From Phycisphaerae bacterium (GTDB lineage Bacteria; Planctomycetota; Phycisphaerae; Phycisphaerales; SM1A02): a stretch of DNA of 46,021 nt. The translations under genes were made by a program, and so were the position numbers. Below are positions 33,040-41,237 of the stretch, piece after piece. Within the stretch, counting starts at the first letter, position 1; each line of letters opens with the position of its first letter. Under the pieces are notes generated by a model. The model was not told the DNA's origin. It did no database searches and worked only from the letters and a program-made list of their open reading frames with translations. Where the stretch lies: positions 1-46,021 of the forward strand of contig PBAY01000020.1 in NCBI GenBank assembly GCA_002717655.1, in the 5' to 3' direction.

Positions 33040-34632
33040 TTGAACTTCCGCGTCGTACTCGGACAACTTGGCAAGGTGGTCTGCCTGCTGGGCTTCATTC
33101 TCCTTCTGCTTGGAGCCTGGTCGTTCTTCATTCCATTTGAAGAGGGAAAAGCCGAAGATCGTGCAACGCTCGCACTGCTGATCAGTGCCGGTGTTTCCCT
33201 TGTACTTGGCAGCCTGATGTGGATCACCATGCTTGGTCCAGCCGATGTCAAACGGACCATCCTTCGTGGTGAATCAAACGGTATTCCAACCGGAGTTCGC
33301 ATGGGTCGACGGGAAGCACTTGTTCTCGTTTCCGCTGCATGGATCATTGGTGCTGCAGTTACAGCGTTGCCCTATCTGCTTTGGGCTTATCTGGGAGACG
33401 GCGCGCCCGAGAATCATCCATTCCACTCGCCCGTCGATTGCTACTTCGAAGCCATGAGTGGTTTGAGCACGACCGGTGCCACCGTACTGCTGGACATCGA
33501 AAGTCTTCCATCAGCCCTGCTTTTCTGGCGAGCCTTGTCGCAATGGCTCGGTGGACTTGGCATTCTTGTACTGCTTGTTGCCCTTCTTCCGGACGCAGGA
33601 CTGGCTGCCAAGCGCATGTTTCGCTTCGAAGCACCGGGGCCTGATTCAGACAACGTCCGTCCAACGATGCGAGATGCTGCTCGCAGGTTGTGGACGATGT
33701 ATCTGGTGCTGACCGGGCTGCAGATCCTCTGCCTCCTGATTGCAGGCATGGGATTGTTCGATGCCTTCTGCCATACCTTCACGACTCTTGCGACCGGCGG
33801 ATTTTCAACACGCAATCGAAGCATGGCTGGCCCGGAAACAATCGGCATTCAGATCATTGTCATCGTGTTCATGGTGCTCGCCGGTACGAACTTCGGCGTA
33901 CTGCACATGGTGCTCCGTCGACAATGGAAGGCAATCTGGGCGGATACGGAGCTCCGGGTCTATCTGGGCATCCTGCTGTTTGCGTCCTGCCTGGTGGTGG
34001 GCAGCTTGCTCATCAATGGTGGTGTCATGTATCGGGTCGACGGGACACAGGCTCCCATCACGGTTGGCAACGCCATGCTAGAAGGCGTTTTCACGACCGT
34101 TTCACAACAGACCACCACAGGCTTCACCAACGTTGACTACAACGTCTGGCCATTTGTCGGCAAGGCGGCCATCATCGCGATCATGTTCGTCGGCGGCTGC
34201 GGTGGATCAACCGCCGGTGGAATCAAGGTGATCAGGATCTGGATCGCCCTGCGGGTGATGTGGCGACAACTCGTACAGGTTGCGAATCCGGCAGTCCTGA
34301 GACCGATTCGAATCTCAGGTCAACCGTTGGAAGATAGACAGATGTCCGCGGCCGTTACCTATACGCTCAGCATCATCGTCCTCTTTGCACTTGCAGCAGG
34401 CATCATTCAGGTTCTGGAGGCGGACCAATGTGGCTTTGCCACTTCAGCGACAGCCAGTTTGGCGACACTCTGCACGGTGGGTCCGGGGCTGAATCAGGTG
34501 GGCGCAATCGAAAACTACGCGTGGTTCTCCAACCCCAGCAAGATCTTCATGTGCCTTTTGATGTTGATCGGAAGGCTGGAACTCTTTGCCGTGGTTGTGC
34601 TGTTCCAGCCCAGATTCTGGACCGGTCGCTGA
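33040..34632 (+). CDS. trkH: Trk potassium uptake membrane subunit
   Basis: This 530-residue membrane protein is the K+ channel/transporter subunit partnered by TrkA. Four pore-loop units are visible, with the selectivity glycines in MSGLSTTGATVL, TTLATGGFSTRN, SQQTTTGFTNVDY and ATLCTVGPGLN. Between them lie paired helices (GFILLLLGAWSFF at the start, MFVGGCGGSTAGGIKVIRIW near 400). TTG 33040 is proposed as start because the protein then begins (L/M)NFRVVLGQLG as in homologues. The ribosome binding site is weak. An upstream TTG at 32965 would overlap trkA by 56 bases. Confidence 0.9.
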   Translation: MNFRVVLGQLGKVVCLLGFILLLLGAWSFFIPFEEGKAEDRATLALLISAGVSLVLGSLMWITMLGPADVKRTILRGESNGIPTGVRMGRREALVLVSAAWIIGAAVTALPYLLWAYLGDGAPENHPFHSPVDCYFEAMSGLSTTGATVLLDIESLPSALLFWRALSQWLGGLGILVLLVALLPDAGLAAKRMFRFEAPGPDSDNVRPTMRDAARRLWTMYLVLTGLQILCLLIAGMGLFDAFCHTFTTLATGGFSTRNRSMAGPETIGIQIIVIVFMVLAGTNFGVLHMVLRRQWKAIWADTELRVYLGILLFASCLVVGSLLINGGVMYRVDGTQAPITVGNAMLEGVFTTVSQQTTTGFTNVDYNVWPFVGKAAIIAIMFVGGCGGSTAGGIKVIRIWIALRVMWRQLVQVANPAVLRPIRISGQPLEDRQMSAAVTYTLSIIVLFALAAGIIQVLEADQCGFATSATASLATLCTVGPGLNQVGAIENYAWFSNPSKIFMCLLMLIGRLELFAVVVLFQPRFWTGR

Positions 34633-34652
34633 CACAGCCAGCAGCGATCCAA

Positions 34653-35243
34653 CTACATGGGCTTCTCATCAATGGTCTGATCATAGACCTCGAGAAGCTT
34701 GGCCTTGTCAAACACCATTTCGTTTCTGGTCAGTCCAACCACTTCGTATCGAGGGGTCAGCTCAATTGCATCAACAGAACAAGCCTCTTCACACATCCCG
34801 CAGAAGATGCATCGAAGTTCATCGATGTCGAACTGCTTGGGATACTTCTCACGATCGTCCCAAGGTGATTCCTCACCGACGATGTGAATGCAGTTGGCCG
34901 GACAGGCTGTCGCACACATGAAACAGGCGACGCATCGGACACGACCATCTTCATCTCGGTTCAGGCGATGGACGCCTCTGAAGGTCTGGGCATACTGCCC
35001 GCCATCCAGAACATCACGATCTTCACGCTTCTCCTCGGGATATTGAACGACGTGAATATTCCTGGCGTTCTTGCCGTCACGGCCGAGATTCCCGAAACAG
35101 TGACGCAAGGTCGTTCCCAGACCCTTGAAAACCGAGGGCAGAAACAGCCTTTCAGCAGCATTGAGCCTGTTCGGGCTGACATCGATGAACTGGTCTGGAT
35201 CTGGTGAATAGGCCATGGGTACTTCAATAGTAGCTCTAGCCAC
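34653..35243 (-). CDS. nuoI: NADH-quinone oxidoreductase subunit I
   Basis: This 196-residue protein carries the two [4Fe-4S] clusters of the Complex I subunit NuoI, CVACFMCATACP and CIFCGMCEEACS. They lie in the middle third, after a region containing QYPEEKREDRD. It would pass electrons within the peripheral arm. GTG 35243 is used. ATG 35216, nine codons later, is the alternative, and neither has a clear ribosome binding site. No other nuo gene is next to it. It is convergent with trkH and divergent from atpZ, so it is either an orphan copy or part of a dispersed Complex I. A polyferredoxin-like function cannot be fully excluded. Confidence 0.9.
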   Translation of the reverse strand: MARATIEVPMAYSPDPDQFIDVSPNRLNAAERLFLPSVFKGLGTTLRHCFGNLGRDGKNARNIHVVQYPEEKREDRDVLDGGQYAQTFRGVHRLNRDEDGRVRCVACFMCATACPANCIHIVGEESPWDDREKYPKQFDIDELRCIFCGMCEEACSVDAIELTPRYEVVGLTRNEMVFDKAKLLEVYDQTIDEKPM

Positions 35244-35321
35244 GTTGCTGGGGAAGGGATCTTCTCCAGACGGCCCATTCTCAGGGTCGTGGCGTTAGGC
35301 TTTGTCAGCTTGAGACTCTCG

Positions 35322-35609
35322 ATGACTGACACCAACCCCAGCAAACCCGATGCGGATCTGGCATCCTCAATGAGGATGGCGGGCCTGGTCTGGCAATCCA
35401 TCACCGAAGTTGCAGCAGGAGCCATCATCGGCTGGCTGCTGGATCTGGCATTCGATACGGACAAGATCTTTCTGCTGATCTGTGGCCTTCTGGGCATTCT
35501 GGTGGGAATGACCAGCTTCATCCGCACCGCCATGCAGGAAAGCCGCAGACAAGCCCGATTGGCCAGAAAACGTCGATCCCAGCCCGAATCCAAGGAAACA
35601 ACCCCTTGA
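35322..35609 (+). CDS. atpZ: ATP synthase-associated membrane protein AtpZ
   Basis: This 95-residue protein has two membrane helices (~25-45 with ITEVAAGAIIGWLLDLAF, and ~50-72 with IFLLICGLLGILVGMTSF) and a basic C-terminus (ARLARKRRSQ), the usual AtpZ/gene 1 layout. It probably assists assembly or ion transport of the FoF1 ATP synthase. ATG 35322 is preferred over upstream codons, because an earlier start would add unconserved residues. Its stop overlaps the TTG start of the next gene. It heads the atp operon. Confidence 0.85.
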   Translation: MTDTNPSKPDADLASSMRMAGLVWQSITEVAAGAIIGWLLDLAFDTDKIFLLICGLLGILVGMTSFIRTAMQESRRQARLARKRRSQPESKETTP

Positions 35610-36058
35610 CACACACCCCACCATCCATGGCCAGACAGGCCTCCCTTTCTCTTCCTACCGGGCTCCTGATGTCTGGCCAGGTGGTTGCTGCCCTGATTGC
35701 GGCCGTCCTATGGATTCTGGGTGTCCTGACAGGTGGATTCGGGGCCAGCATCCTCCTGCAGGGACTGGTCGAAATCGCCTTGGTGATGATTCTGGCAATG
35801 GCCGGAATTCTGGCCATTCGCCCCAGTGTCTCACGCCCCGCCGTGAGCTGGGCCGTCCTGTTCATTGCAGGCTCTCTGGTACGGCTTGTTGTCACCGCAG
35901 GACTGTCCCTGTTGCTATACTCCGCGGCTCACATGGCCCCCAAGGCCTTGTTGGTTTCGGGATTCATGGCCTTCATGGCCAGCCTCATCATCGAAGCCGT
36001 GATTACTGCCCGTCTCCTCAGTCGAGTTACGCCGGAATCAACGGTAGACGAAGACTGA
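35606..36058 (+). CDS. atpI: ATP synthase subunit I-like membrane protein
   Basis: This 150-residue protein has about four membrane helices (~22-40, 45-68, 80-105, 112-138), as in AtpI, which helps c-ring assembly and Mg2+ supply. Sequence identity to AtpI is not obvious, so the call rests mainly on topology and on its place between atpZ and atpB. TTG 35606 has AAGGAA 8 bases upstream and overlaps the preceding stop as TTGA. ATG 35627 is an alternative. Confidence 0.7.
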   Translation: MTHTPPSMARQASLSLPTGLLMSGQVVAALIAAVLWILGVLTGGFGASILLQGLVEIALVMILAMAGILAIRPSVSRPAVSWAVLFIAGSLVRLVVTAGLSLLLYSAAHMAPKALLVSGFMAFMASLIIEAVITARLLSRVTPESTVDED

Positions 36059-36098
36059 AAAGCACTTACCGAAACGCTACATCGAGAACGAAACCAGC

Positions 36099-37049
36099 AT
36101 GTTTCCACTCCTCGCTTCTTCCAACCCAACGCACCATGTGATGGACAAGCCCATCTTCGGAGGCGATTCACCGCTCTTCGAGGGAGGACCTGATTTTCTT
36201 GGTCAGCCAAGCCTCACGATGCACACGGTCACGCTTGTCATTGCAGGAATCGTGGCCATTCTGGTACTGCTTCGAGCAGCCAAAGCCATTTCAACTGGCC
36301 ATGAAGGCGAAGGCATGTATCGCTACCTCACCAAGGGGCGAGTGTCACAACTGATTGAAGTCTTCACGTTGTTCCTTGTTGAAAACACGATTCGACCAAC
36401 GTTGAAGGAAGACACTCGACGCTACACGCCGATTCTTCTTTCCTTGTTCTTCTTCGTGCTGACCTGCAATCTGATGGGACTGATCCCGTTCATCGATATC
36501 CAGCATGCAATCGGACCACCCAATGACAATGGTGAGAAGATCTGGGCGGTCTTCGGAGGCACTGCGACAGCCAACCTCAGCGTGACGTTGGGTCTGGCCT
36601 GTGTCGCCTTCGTCGTGATTCAGATCCAGGGATTCCGTTCACTGGGAATCAAGGGTTATCTGTCGCATCTGACTGGAGGCGCACCGACCGCGTTGCTTCC
36701 AATGATGGTTCCTCTTGAATTTGCCGGCATGCTGATCAAGCCTGCCGCATTGGCCATTCGACTCTTTGCCAACATGTTTGCCGGCCACACGATGATGGCG
36801 GTTCTGGCCATGTTCGGCATGCTGACCTATCAGGCCACCGAAAGTCTGCTGGTAACCGGAGCCATTTCCGTGGTTTCCGTCGTGGCCGCGATCGCCATCA
36901 GCTTCCTCGAACTGTTTGTGGCCTTCCTTCAGGCCTTCATCTTCATGTTCCTGACCACAGTGTTCATCGGACAGATGACACACCATCACGAGCATGATGA
37001 TCATCACGAAGACGCTCACGACGGCTTGGAGCCTGCGGGAGCACATTGA
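36099..37049 (+). CDS. atpB: ATP synthase Fo subunit a
   Basis: This 316-residue inner-membrane protein forms the ion half-channels beside the c-ring. The essential arginine is R221 in LAIRLFANMFAGH. The segment VENTIRPTL, NLMGLIPFID and the late FLELFVAFLQAFIFMFLTTV helices are family marks. The C-terminus is His/Asp-rich (HHHEHDDHHEDAHD), which is unusual and might bind metal. It is followed by a 120-base gap with a CCCGG...CCGGG hairpin before atpE. Confidence 0.95.
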   Translation: MFPLLASSNPTHHVMDKPIFGGDSPLFEGGPDFLGQPSLTMHTVTLVIAGIVAILVLLRAAKAISTGHEGEGMYRYLTKGRVSQLIEVFTLFLVENTIRPTLKEDTRRYTPILLSLFFFVLTCNLMGLIPFIDIQHAIGPPNDNGEKIWAVFGGTATANLSVTLGLACVAFVVIQIQGFRSLGIKGYLSHLTGGAPTALLPMMVPLEFAGMLIKPAALAIRLFANMFAGHTMMAVLAMFGMLTYQATESLLVTGAISVVSVVAAIAISFLELFVAFLQAFIFMFLTTVFIGQMTHHHEHDDHHEDAHDGLEPAGAH

Positions 37050-37060
37050 TTTGACCAACC

Positions 37061-37076
37061 CCCGGAATGGGCCGGG
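37061..37076 (+). promoter_or_regulatory. Small hairpin between atpB and atpE
   Basis: CCCGG (37061-37065) and CCGGG (37072-37076) can pair around a six-base loop, 12 bases after the atpB stop. The stem is short. It may mark an mRNA processing point ahead of the highly expressed c-subunit gene. Confidence 0.35.
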
Positions 37077-37169
37077 ATTCGATCTTTAGTCCGTACCCGG
37101 ATGTCTCCCATTGCATCCGACCACACGCTCACTCATTACGAGTACTCAGTTAGGAAAGCGACGAGAACA

Positions 37170-37505
37170 ATGAAGCAATTCCTGATCCTCTTCGGAACCA
37201 TCTTCGCTGCACTGCTCTTCTTTGGCGGTGACTTTGCCATGGCTGCTGACGGCGCCGCGGCAGACGCAGCCGGAGGAGTCACTACCGGTGCAGGCCTCAA
37301 GGGCATTGGTGGCGGTATCGCTGCTGCATTCGCAGCTGTTGGTGCTGGCATCGGCATCGGCCGCATCGGCGGCAGTGGTGTCGAGTCCATCGCACGTCAG
37401 CCTGAGATGGCTGGAACCATCTCAACCCAGATGATCATCTTTGCGGCCCTGGTCGAGGGTGTTGCCCTCTTCGCCGTGGTCGTCGGTCTGCTCGCCATCC
37501 TCTGA
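37170..37505 (+). CDS. atpE: ATP synthase Fo subunit c with signal-like leader
   Basis: This 111-residue proteolipid forms the rotor ring. After a hydrophobic leader (~1-25, ending AMAAD), helix 1 is at ~45-68 with the close-packing glycines AVGAGIGIG, the polar loop is RQP (76-78), and helix 2 carries the ion-binding carboxylate E96 in AALVEGVALF. The residues after E96 are Gly-Val, not the Ser/Thr of Na+-type rings, so proton coupling is expected. Typical c subunits are ~80 residues, so the leader is an addition that could be a cleavable signal peptide. ATG 37170 is taken from the start of that leader. Confidence 0.92.
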   Translation: MKQFLILFGTIFAALLFFGGDFAMAADGAAADAAGGVTTGAGLKGIGGGIAAAFAAVGAGIGIGRIGGSGVESIARQPEMAGTISTQMIIFAALVEGVALFAVVVGLLAIL

Positions 37506-37521
37506 TCGGATCGTGAGCATG

Positions 37522-37553
37522 GACCCGGTGGTGCCTCGAGGGCACCCCGGGTC
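37522..37553 (+). promoter_or_regulatory. Strong intercistronic hairpin after atpE
   Basis: GACCCGG-(T)-GGTGCC (37522-37535) pairs with GGCACC-CCGGGTC (37541-37553), giving 13 base pairs, a single bulged T and a TCGAG loop. It lies 16 bases after the atpE stop and 20 before the atpF start. No T-tract follows. The placement suits partial termination or 3'-end protection of an atpE-rich mRNA. Confidence 0.65.
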
Positions 37554-37573
37554 GATCTCGCTGGAGGCCCCCG

Positions 37574-38101
37574 ATGAATGCAATGACTCTATTGGCCGCA
37601 GGTGCGTCACCCGTCAATGTTCAGCTGATTTCGCTGATCACGACGATTGTCGTCTTCCTGCTGTTCTTCTTTGCAGCCGCCTACCTGGTCTGGCCCAAGA
37701 TCCTTTCTGGACTTGATGAGCGAGAGCTCAAGATCCGCCGGGAAATCGAGTCAGCAGAAGAAGCCCGTGCAGAAGCTGCTGAATCACTCAAGCGGCAGGA
37801 AGCCGAACTCAATGAATCCCGCCGGGAAGCAACCGAACGACTGGCCAAGGCGAAAGCCGATGCCGAACACGTCGCCTCGGAGCTTCGCCGTAAGGCTGAA
37901 GTTGAGTTGCACTCCATGCGAGAGCAGGCTTCCAAGGAAATCCAGGCAGCCAAGGAGGCTGCCATTGCCGACCTCAATGCTCAAGCAGGTGGTCTGGCAA
38001 CTGAGATTGCCGGCCGGATTCTGCAGCGGGAGATTTCCGCTGCAGACCAACAGGACCTGATCAATGAATCCCTGCAGTCCTTTGCAGGCCACAACAACTG
38101 A
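37574..38101 (+). CDS. atpF: ATP synthase Fo subunit b
   Basis: This 175-residue stator protein has one membrane helix (~18-40, LISLITTIVVFLLFFFAAAY) followed by WPKILSGLDERE and a long charged coiled coil to ~150, as in all b subunits. It links subunit a to the delta-alpha end of F1. ATG 37574 has a GGAGG site. The C-terminal QREISAADQQDLINE block is typical. Confidence 0.93.
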   Translation: MNAMTLLAAGASPVNVQLISLITTIVVFLLFFFAAAYLVWPKILSGLDERELKIRREIESAEEARAEAAESLKRQEAELNESRREATERLAKAKADAEHVASELRRKAEVELHSMREQASKEIQAAKEAAIADLNAQAGGLATEIAGRILQREISAADQQDLINESLQSFAGHNN

Positions 38102-38116
38102 TCCACAGCTTCAATC

Positions 38117-38722
38117 ATGCCTACACATACCGACACCCTTGCCAGAATCTATGCCCGAAGCCTCTTTGAAGTAAGCGAAGAGAGCGGCGGTCGCGATGGG
38201 GTCATGGAAGTAGCGGATGAACTGGAGCAGGTCTGTGAACTGGTGCGGTCCGACGCCGCCTTCCGTGAGTTCCTGTCATCGCCGCTGATCGAGTCCGCCG
38301 CGCGTGGCGACAGCATCAAGGCGATCTTCTCCGGCAGAATCTCAGAGGTTGTGTTCAACTTCCTCATGGTTCTCAATGCCCATGATCGACTTGGACACCT
38401 CGAAATGATCGGTGTCGCCATGATGCAGATGGTGCACGAGCACTGGGGCCGAGTTGAAGTTGATGTCACGACAGCCAAGCCACTTGATGATGCTGGCCGA
38501 GAAGCCGTGGTCAATGAACTCAAGAAGATCATCGGCAAGGATCCAGTCATCCACTCCTATGTTGATGCTGACCTCATTGGCGGCGCCACGTTCCGCATCG
38601 GCGATCAACTGATCGACGGCTCAGTGGCCACTCAGTTGAAGCGTCTGGAACAGGATCTCCAGAAGGCCGGCAGCCATGGGATCCGACTCCACCCTGAGCG
38701 ATACATCGAGGGAGCCGTCTGA
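38117..38722 (+). CDS. atpH: ATP synthase F1 subunit delta
   Basis: This 201-residue protein matches the delta/OSCP family: N-terminal ARIYARSLFEVSEESG, the FREFLSSPLIES segment, VFNFLMVLNAHDRLGHL, and near the end the diagnostic DADLIGGATFRIGDQLIDGS. It caps F1 and binds subunit b. It follows atpF by 15 bases. Its stop shares one base with the start of the SIMPL gene (TGATG). Confidence 0.94.
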   Translation: MPTHTDTLARIYARSLFEVSEESGGRDGVMEVADELEQVCELVRSDAAFREFLSSPLIESAARGDSIKAIFSGRISEVVFNFLMVLNAHDRLGHLEMIGVAMMQMVHEHWGRVEVDVTTAKPLDDAGREAVVNELKKIIGKDPVIHSYVDADLIGGATFRIGDQLIDGSVATQLKRLEQDLQKAGSHGIRLHPERYIEGAV

Positions 38723-39462
38723 TGATGTTCCCTCGGAGCCTCGTCTCCATCATTCTGCTGGCAGCATGTGCCACCCTGACTTCTGCTCAGGAAGGTCCCG
38801 CTGTGGCAAGCATGACGGTGACTGGTCAGGGGAGTGCGACCGCTCCTGCCACCCAGGTTCGTATGGCCGTTGGCGTCACCGTGAGTGCCGCGACACTTGA
38901 TGAAGCAAAGAAGGATGCTGAAACTCGATACACCTCCATCATCAAGGCCCTGAAAGACCTTGGGCTGGAAGAGACAAATGAGTTTCATACTTCCGGATAC
39001 AACGTGCAGGTCCAGTGGAGCAACTCACAACGAATCGCCAACAGGCCTACTGAACGCCCGAAGATCGTCGGCTATCAAGTTTCCGCGACCGTCGAAGTAA
39101 AGACTGGCAAGATGGAAATGGCCGGCACCATTCTGGAAAAATCGATGAATGCCGGCGCCAATGACATCAAGGGCCCCTGGTTCAGCCTGAAAAACAATCA
39201 GGCACTGCGGAAGGAAGCCATCACCAAGGCTGCCATGAATGCCATGTCGGATGGCGCAACGCTCACCAGAGCGACCGAGACCCGGATTTCCAGAATCCTG
39301 AACATGAATATCGACAATGCCGCGATTCAACCTGTCGCACCAATGCGTATGGCAAGAGCCGAGATGTATGGCTCCAGCGACAGCAATCTGGCACTGACCC
39401 CCCGAATGGTCACCGTCAATGCAGACGTGACCATTGTCTTTGAGATTGAGCCCGCTGGCTGA
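38722..39462 (+). CDS. Exported SIMPL-domain (DUF541) protein inside the atp operon
   Basis: This 246-residue protein has a signal peptide (~1-22, [12 protein letters not shown]) and a SIMPL/DUF541 domain: [20 protein letters not shown] near the start, repeated helix-strand units ([34 protein letters not shown]), and the late [14 protein letters not shown] strand. SIMPL proteins are periplasmic or surface proteins of poorly known function. It sits between atpH and atpA, is fused translationally to atpH by TGATG, and precedes atpA by 37 bases. ATG 38725 is an alternative. It has no known role in ATP synthase. Confidence 0.85.
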   Translation: MMFPRSLVSIILLAACATLTSAQEGPAVASMTVTGQGSATAPATQVRMAVGVTVSAATLDEAKKDAETRYTSIIKALKDLGLEETNEFHTSGYNVQVQWSNSQRIANRPTERPKIVGYQVSATVEVKTGKMEMAGTILEKSMNAGANDIKGPWFSLKNNQALRKEAITKAAMNAMSDGATLTRATETRISRILNMNIDNAAIQPVAPMRMARAEMYGSSDSNLALTPRMVTVNADVTIVFEIEPAG

Positions 39463-39499
39463 TTCAAGCCCGTACCGAGCAATAGAGAAGGAAACCGTT

Positions 39500-41050
39500 G
39501 TGAAGATCAAGACTGACGAAATCACCACCGTCATCAAGCAAGAGATCCAGCAGTATGCGAGCCAGCTTGAGATCTCCGAAGTTGGACAGGTGGTCGAAGT
39601 AGGCGACGGTATTGCTCGCATCTACGGCCTCTCCAACGTCATGGCCAGCGAACTGCTCGAGTTCGAAACAGCCAAGGGCACCGTCATGGGTCAGGCCATG
39701 AACCTTGAGGAAGACACCGTCGGTGCCGTCATCTACGGCGATGCACTCGCTGTGCGTGAAGGCGACACGGTTCGCTCAACTGGCCGCCTGCTTGAAGTTC
39801 CCGTCGGCGAAGCACTGCTTGGACGCATGGTCGATCCACTTGGTGCCCCGCTTGATGGCAAAGGCCCGATCGACGCAGCCAAGACGATGAAGCTCGACAT
39901 CGTCGCACCCGGTATCGCGGCACGACAGCCCGTGCAGGAACCACTGCAGACCGGTATCAAGGCCATCGACTCCATGATCCCGATCGGTCGTGGTCAGCGA
40001 GAACTCATCATTGGTGACCGAAAGACCGGCAAGACTGCCGTTGCGCTTGATGCCATCATCAATCAGAAGCAGTACTGGGGAACTGATGACGCCGTCGTCT
40101 GCATCTATGTAGCCGTCGGCCAGAAGGACTCCACGGTCGCAGGCGTGGTCGACACGCTTCGCACCCACGGCGCCATGGACTACACCATCGTGGTCAACGC
40201 TGGTTCATCCAGTGCCGCTCCGCTTCAGTACATCGCCCCTTATGCAGGTACCGCCATGGGCGAGTACTTCATGTGGCAGGGCAAGGAAGGCAAGACACCC
40301 AAGCATGTCCTCTGCATCTATGACGACCTTTCCAAGCAGGCCACTGCCTATCGTCAGTTGTCACTGCTTCTGCGTCGACCACCAGGACGTGAGGCATACC
40401 CCGGCGACGTCTTCTATCTCCATAGTCGTCTGCTGGAACGTTCCACCAAGCTTTCTGATGAGAATGGCGGCGGCTCCCTGACGGCACTGCCCATCATCGA
40501 AACTCAGGAAGGCGACGTGTCCGCCTACATTCCGACCAATGTGATTTCGATTACTGACGGTCAGATCTATCTTCAGCCCGAACTGTTCGCCTCTGGCGTT
40601 CGTCCAGCTGTGAACGTCGGTATCTCCGTCAGCCGCGTGGGCGGCAACGCCCAGATCAAGGCCATGAAGGAAGTTGCCGGCTCACTGCGTCTCGACCTTG
40701 CGGCCTACCGCGAGCTCGAAGCATTCGCACAGCTTGGCACGGAACTGGACAAGGCGTCCCAGCAGCAGCTGGAACGTGGTGCTCGAATGGTTGAATTGCT
40801 CAAGCAGGGTCAATACCACCCCTACACGGCGATCGATCAGTGCATCTCGATCTTCGCAGGTACGCGAGGCATCCTTGACGACCTCCCTCTTGCCAACGTC
40901 CATGATTTCGAGTCTGCCATGCTGGATCACTTCCGCACCTCCCAGGCAGACCTCAGAAACAAGCTGGACGAAAGCAAGAGCTTCAAAGGTCTCGAAGATG
41001 AGTTCATGAAGGCACTTCAGGACTTCAAGGCCGGCTGGTCACCTGCCTGA
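39500..41050 (+). CDS. atpA: ATP synthase F1 subunit alpha
   Basis: This 516-residue protein forms the alpha3beta3 head and regulatory nucleotide sites. The P-loop is GDRKTGKT at residues 172-179 (usually GDRQTGKT). Family blocks include [11 protein letters not shown], the [13 protein letters not shown] approach, and the C-terminal [22 protein letters not shown] 39500 is chosen with GAAGGA about 8 bases upstream, giving the conserved start KIKTDEIT...IKQEIQQY. The longer frame from 39434 overlaps the SIMPL gene. No gamma, beta or epsilon gene follows within the window. Confidence 0.95.
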   Translation: MKIKTDEITTVIKQEIQQYASQLEISEVGQVVEVGDGIARIYGLSNVMASELLEFETAKGTVMGQAMNLEEDTVGAVIYGDALAVREGDTVRSTGRLLEVPVGEALLGRMVDPLGAPLDGKGPIDAAKTMKLDIVAPGIAARQPVQEPLQTGIKAIDSMIPIGRGQRELIIGDRKTGKTAVALDAIINQKQYWGTDDAVVCIYVAVGQKDSTVAGVVDTLRTHGAMDYTIVVNAGSSSAAPLQYIAPYAGTAMGEYFMWQGKEGKTPKHVLCIYDDLSKQATAYRQLSLLLRRPPGREAYPGDVFYLHSRLLERSTKLSDENGGGSLTALPIIETQEGDVSAYIPTNVISITDGQIYLQPELFASGVRPAVNVGISVSRVGGNAQIKAMKEVAGSLRLDLAAYRELEAFAQLGTELDKASQQQLERGARMVELLKQGQYHPYTAIDQCISIFAGTRGILDDLPLANVHDFESAMLDHFRTSQADLRNKLDESKSFKGLEDEFMKALQDFKAGWSPA

Positions 41051-41237
41051 GCCTGACCTGTCGCCTCTGCAACCGTTCCAGGATGGCCTCAATCGCCATG
41101 CAGCAGGGCTGTAGTCGCGCGCCTGCTTCAGGATAAGGCGATACCAGCCCCCTCTCCTCCATCGCGGGGCATGGACTGCCAACTCTTCTGGCGGAATCTC
41201 CTTGTTGACCCTGCCATGGAGCCGATGAAGGGGGAGC
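41051..41237. other. Gap after atpA, no gene recognised
   Basis: A 187-base stretch between atpA and the bisphosphate nucleotidase gene. No remnant of atpG is seen, and no clear terminator or promoter is recognised. An open frame on the minus strand (41039-41299) overlaps the next gene's start and looks random. Confidence 0.4.
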
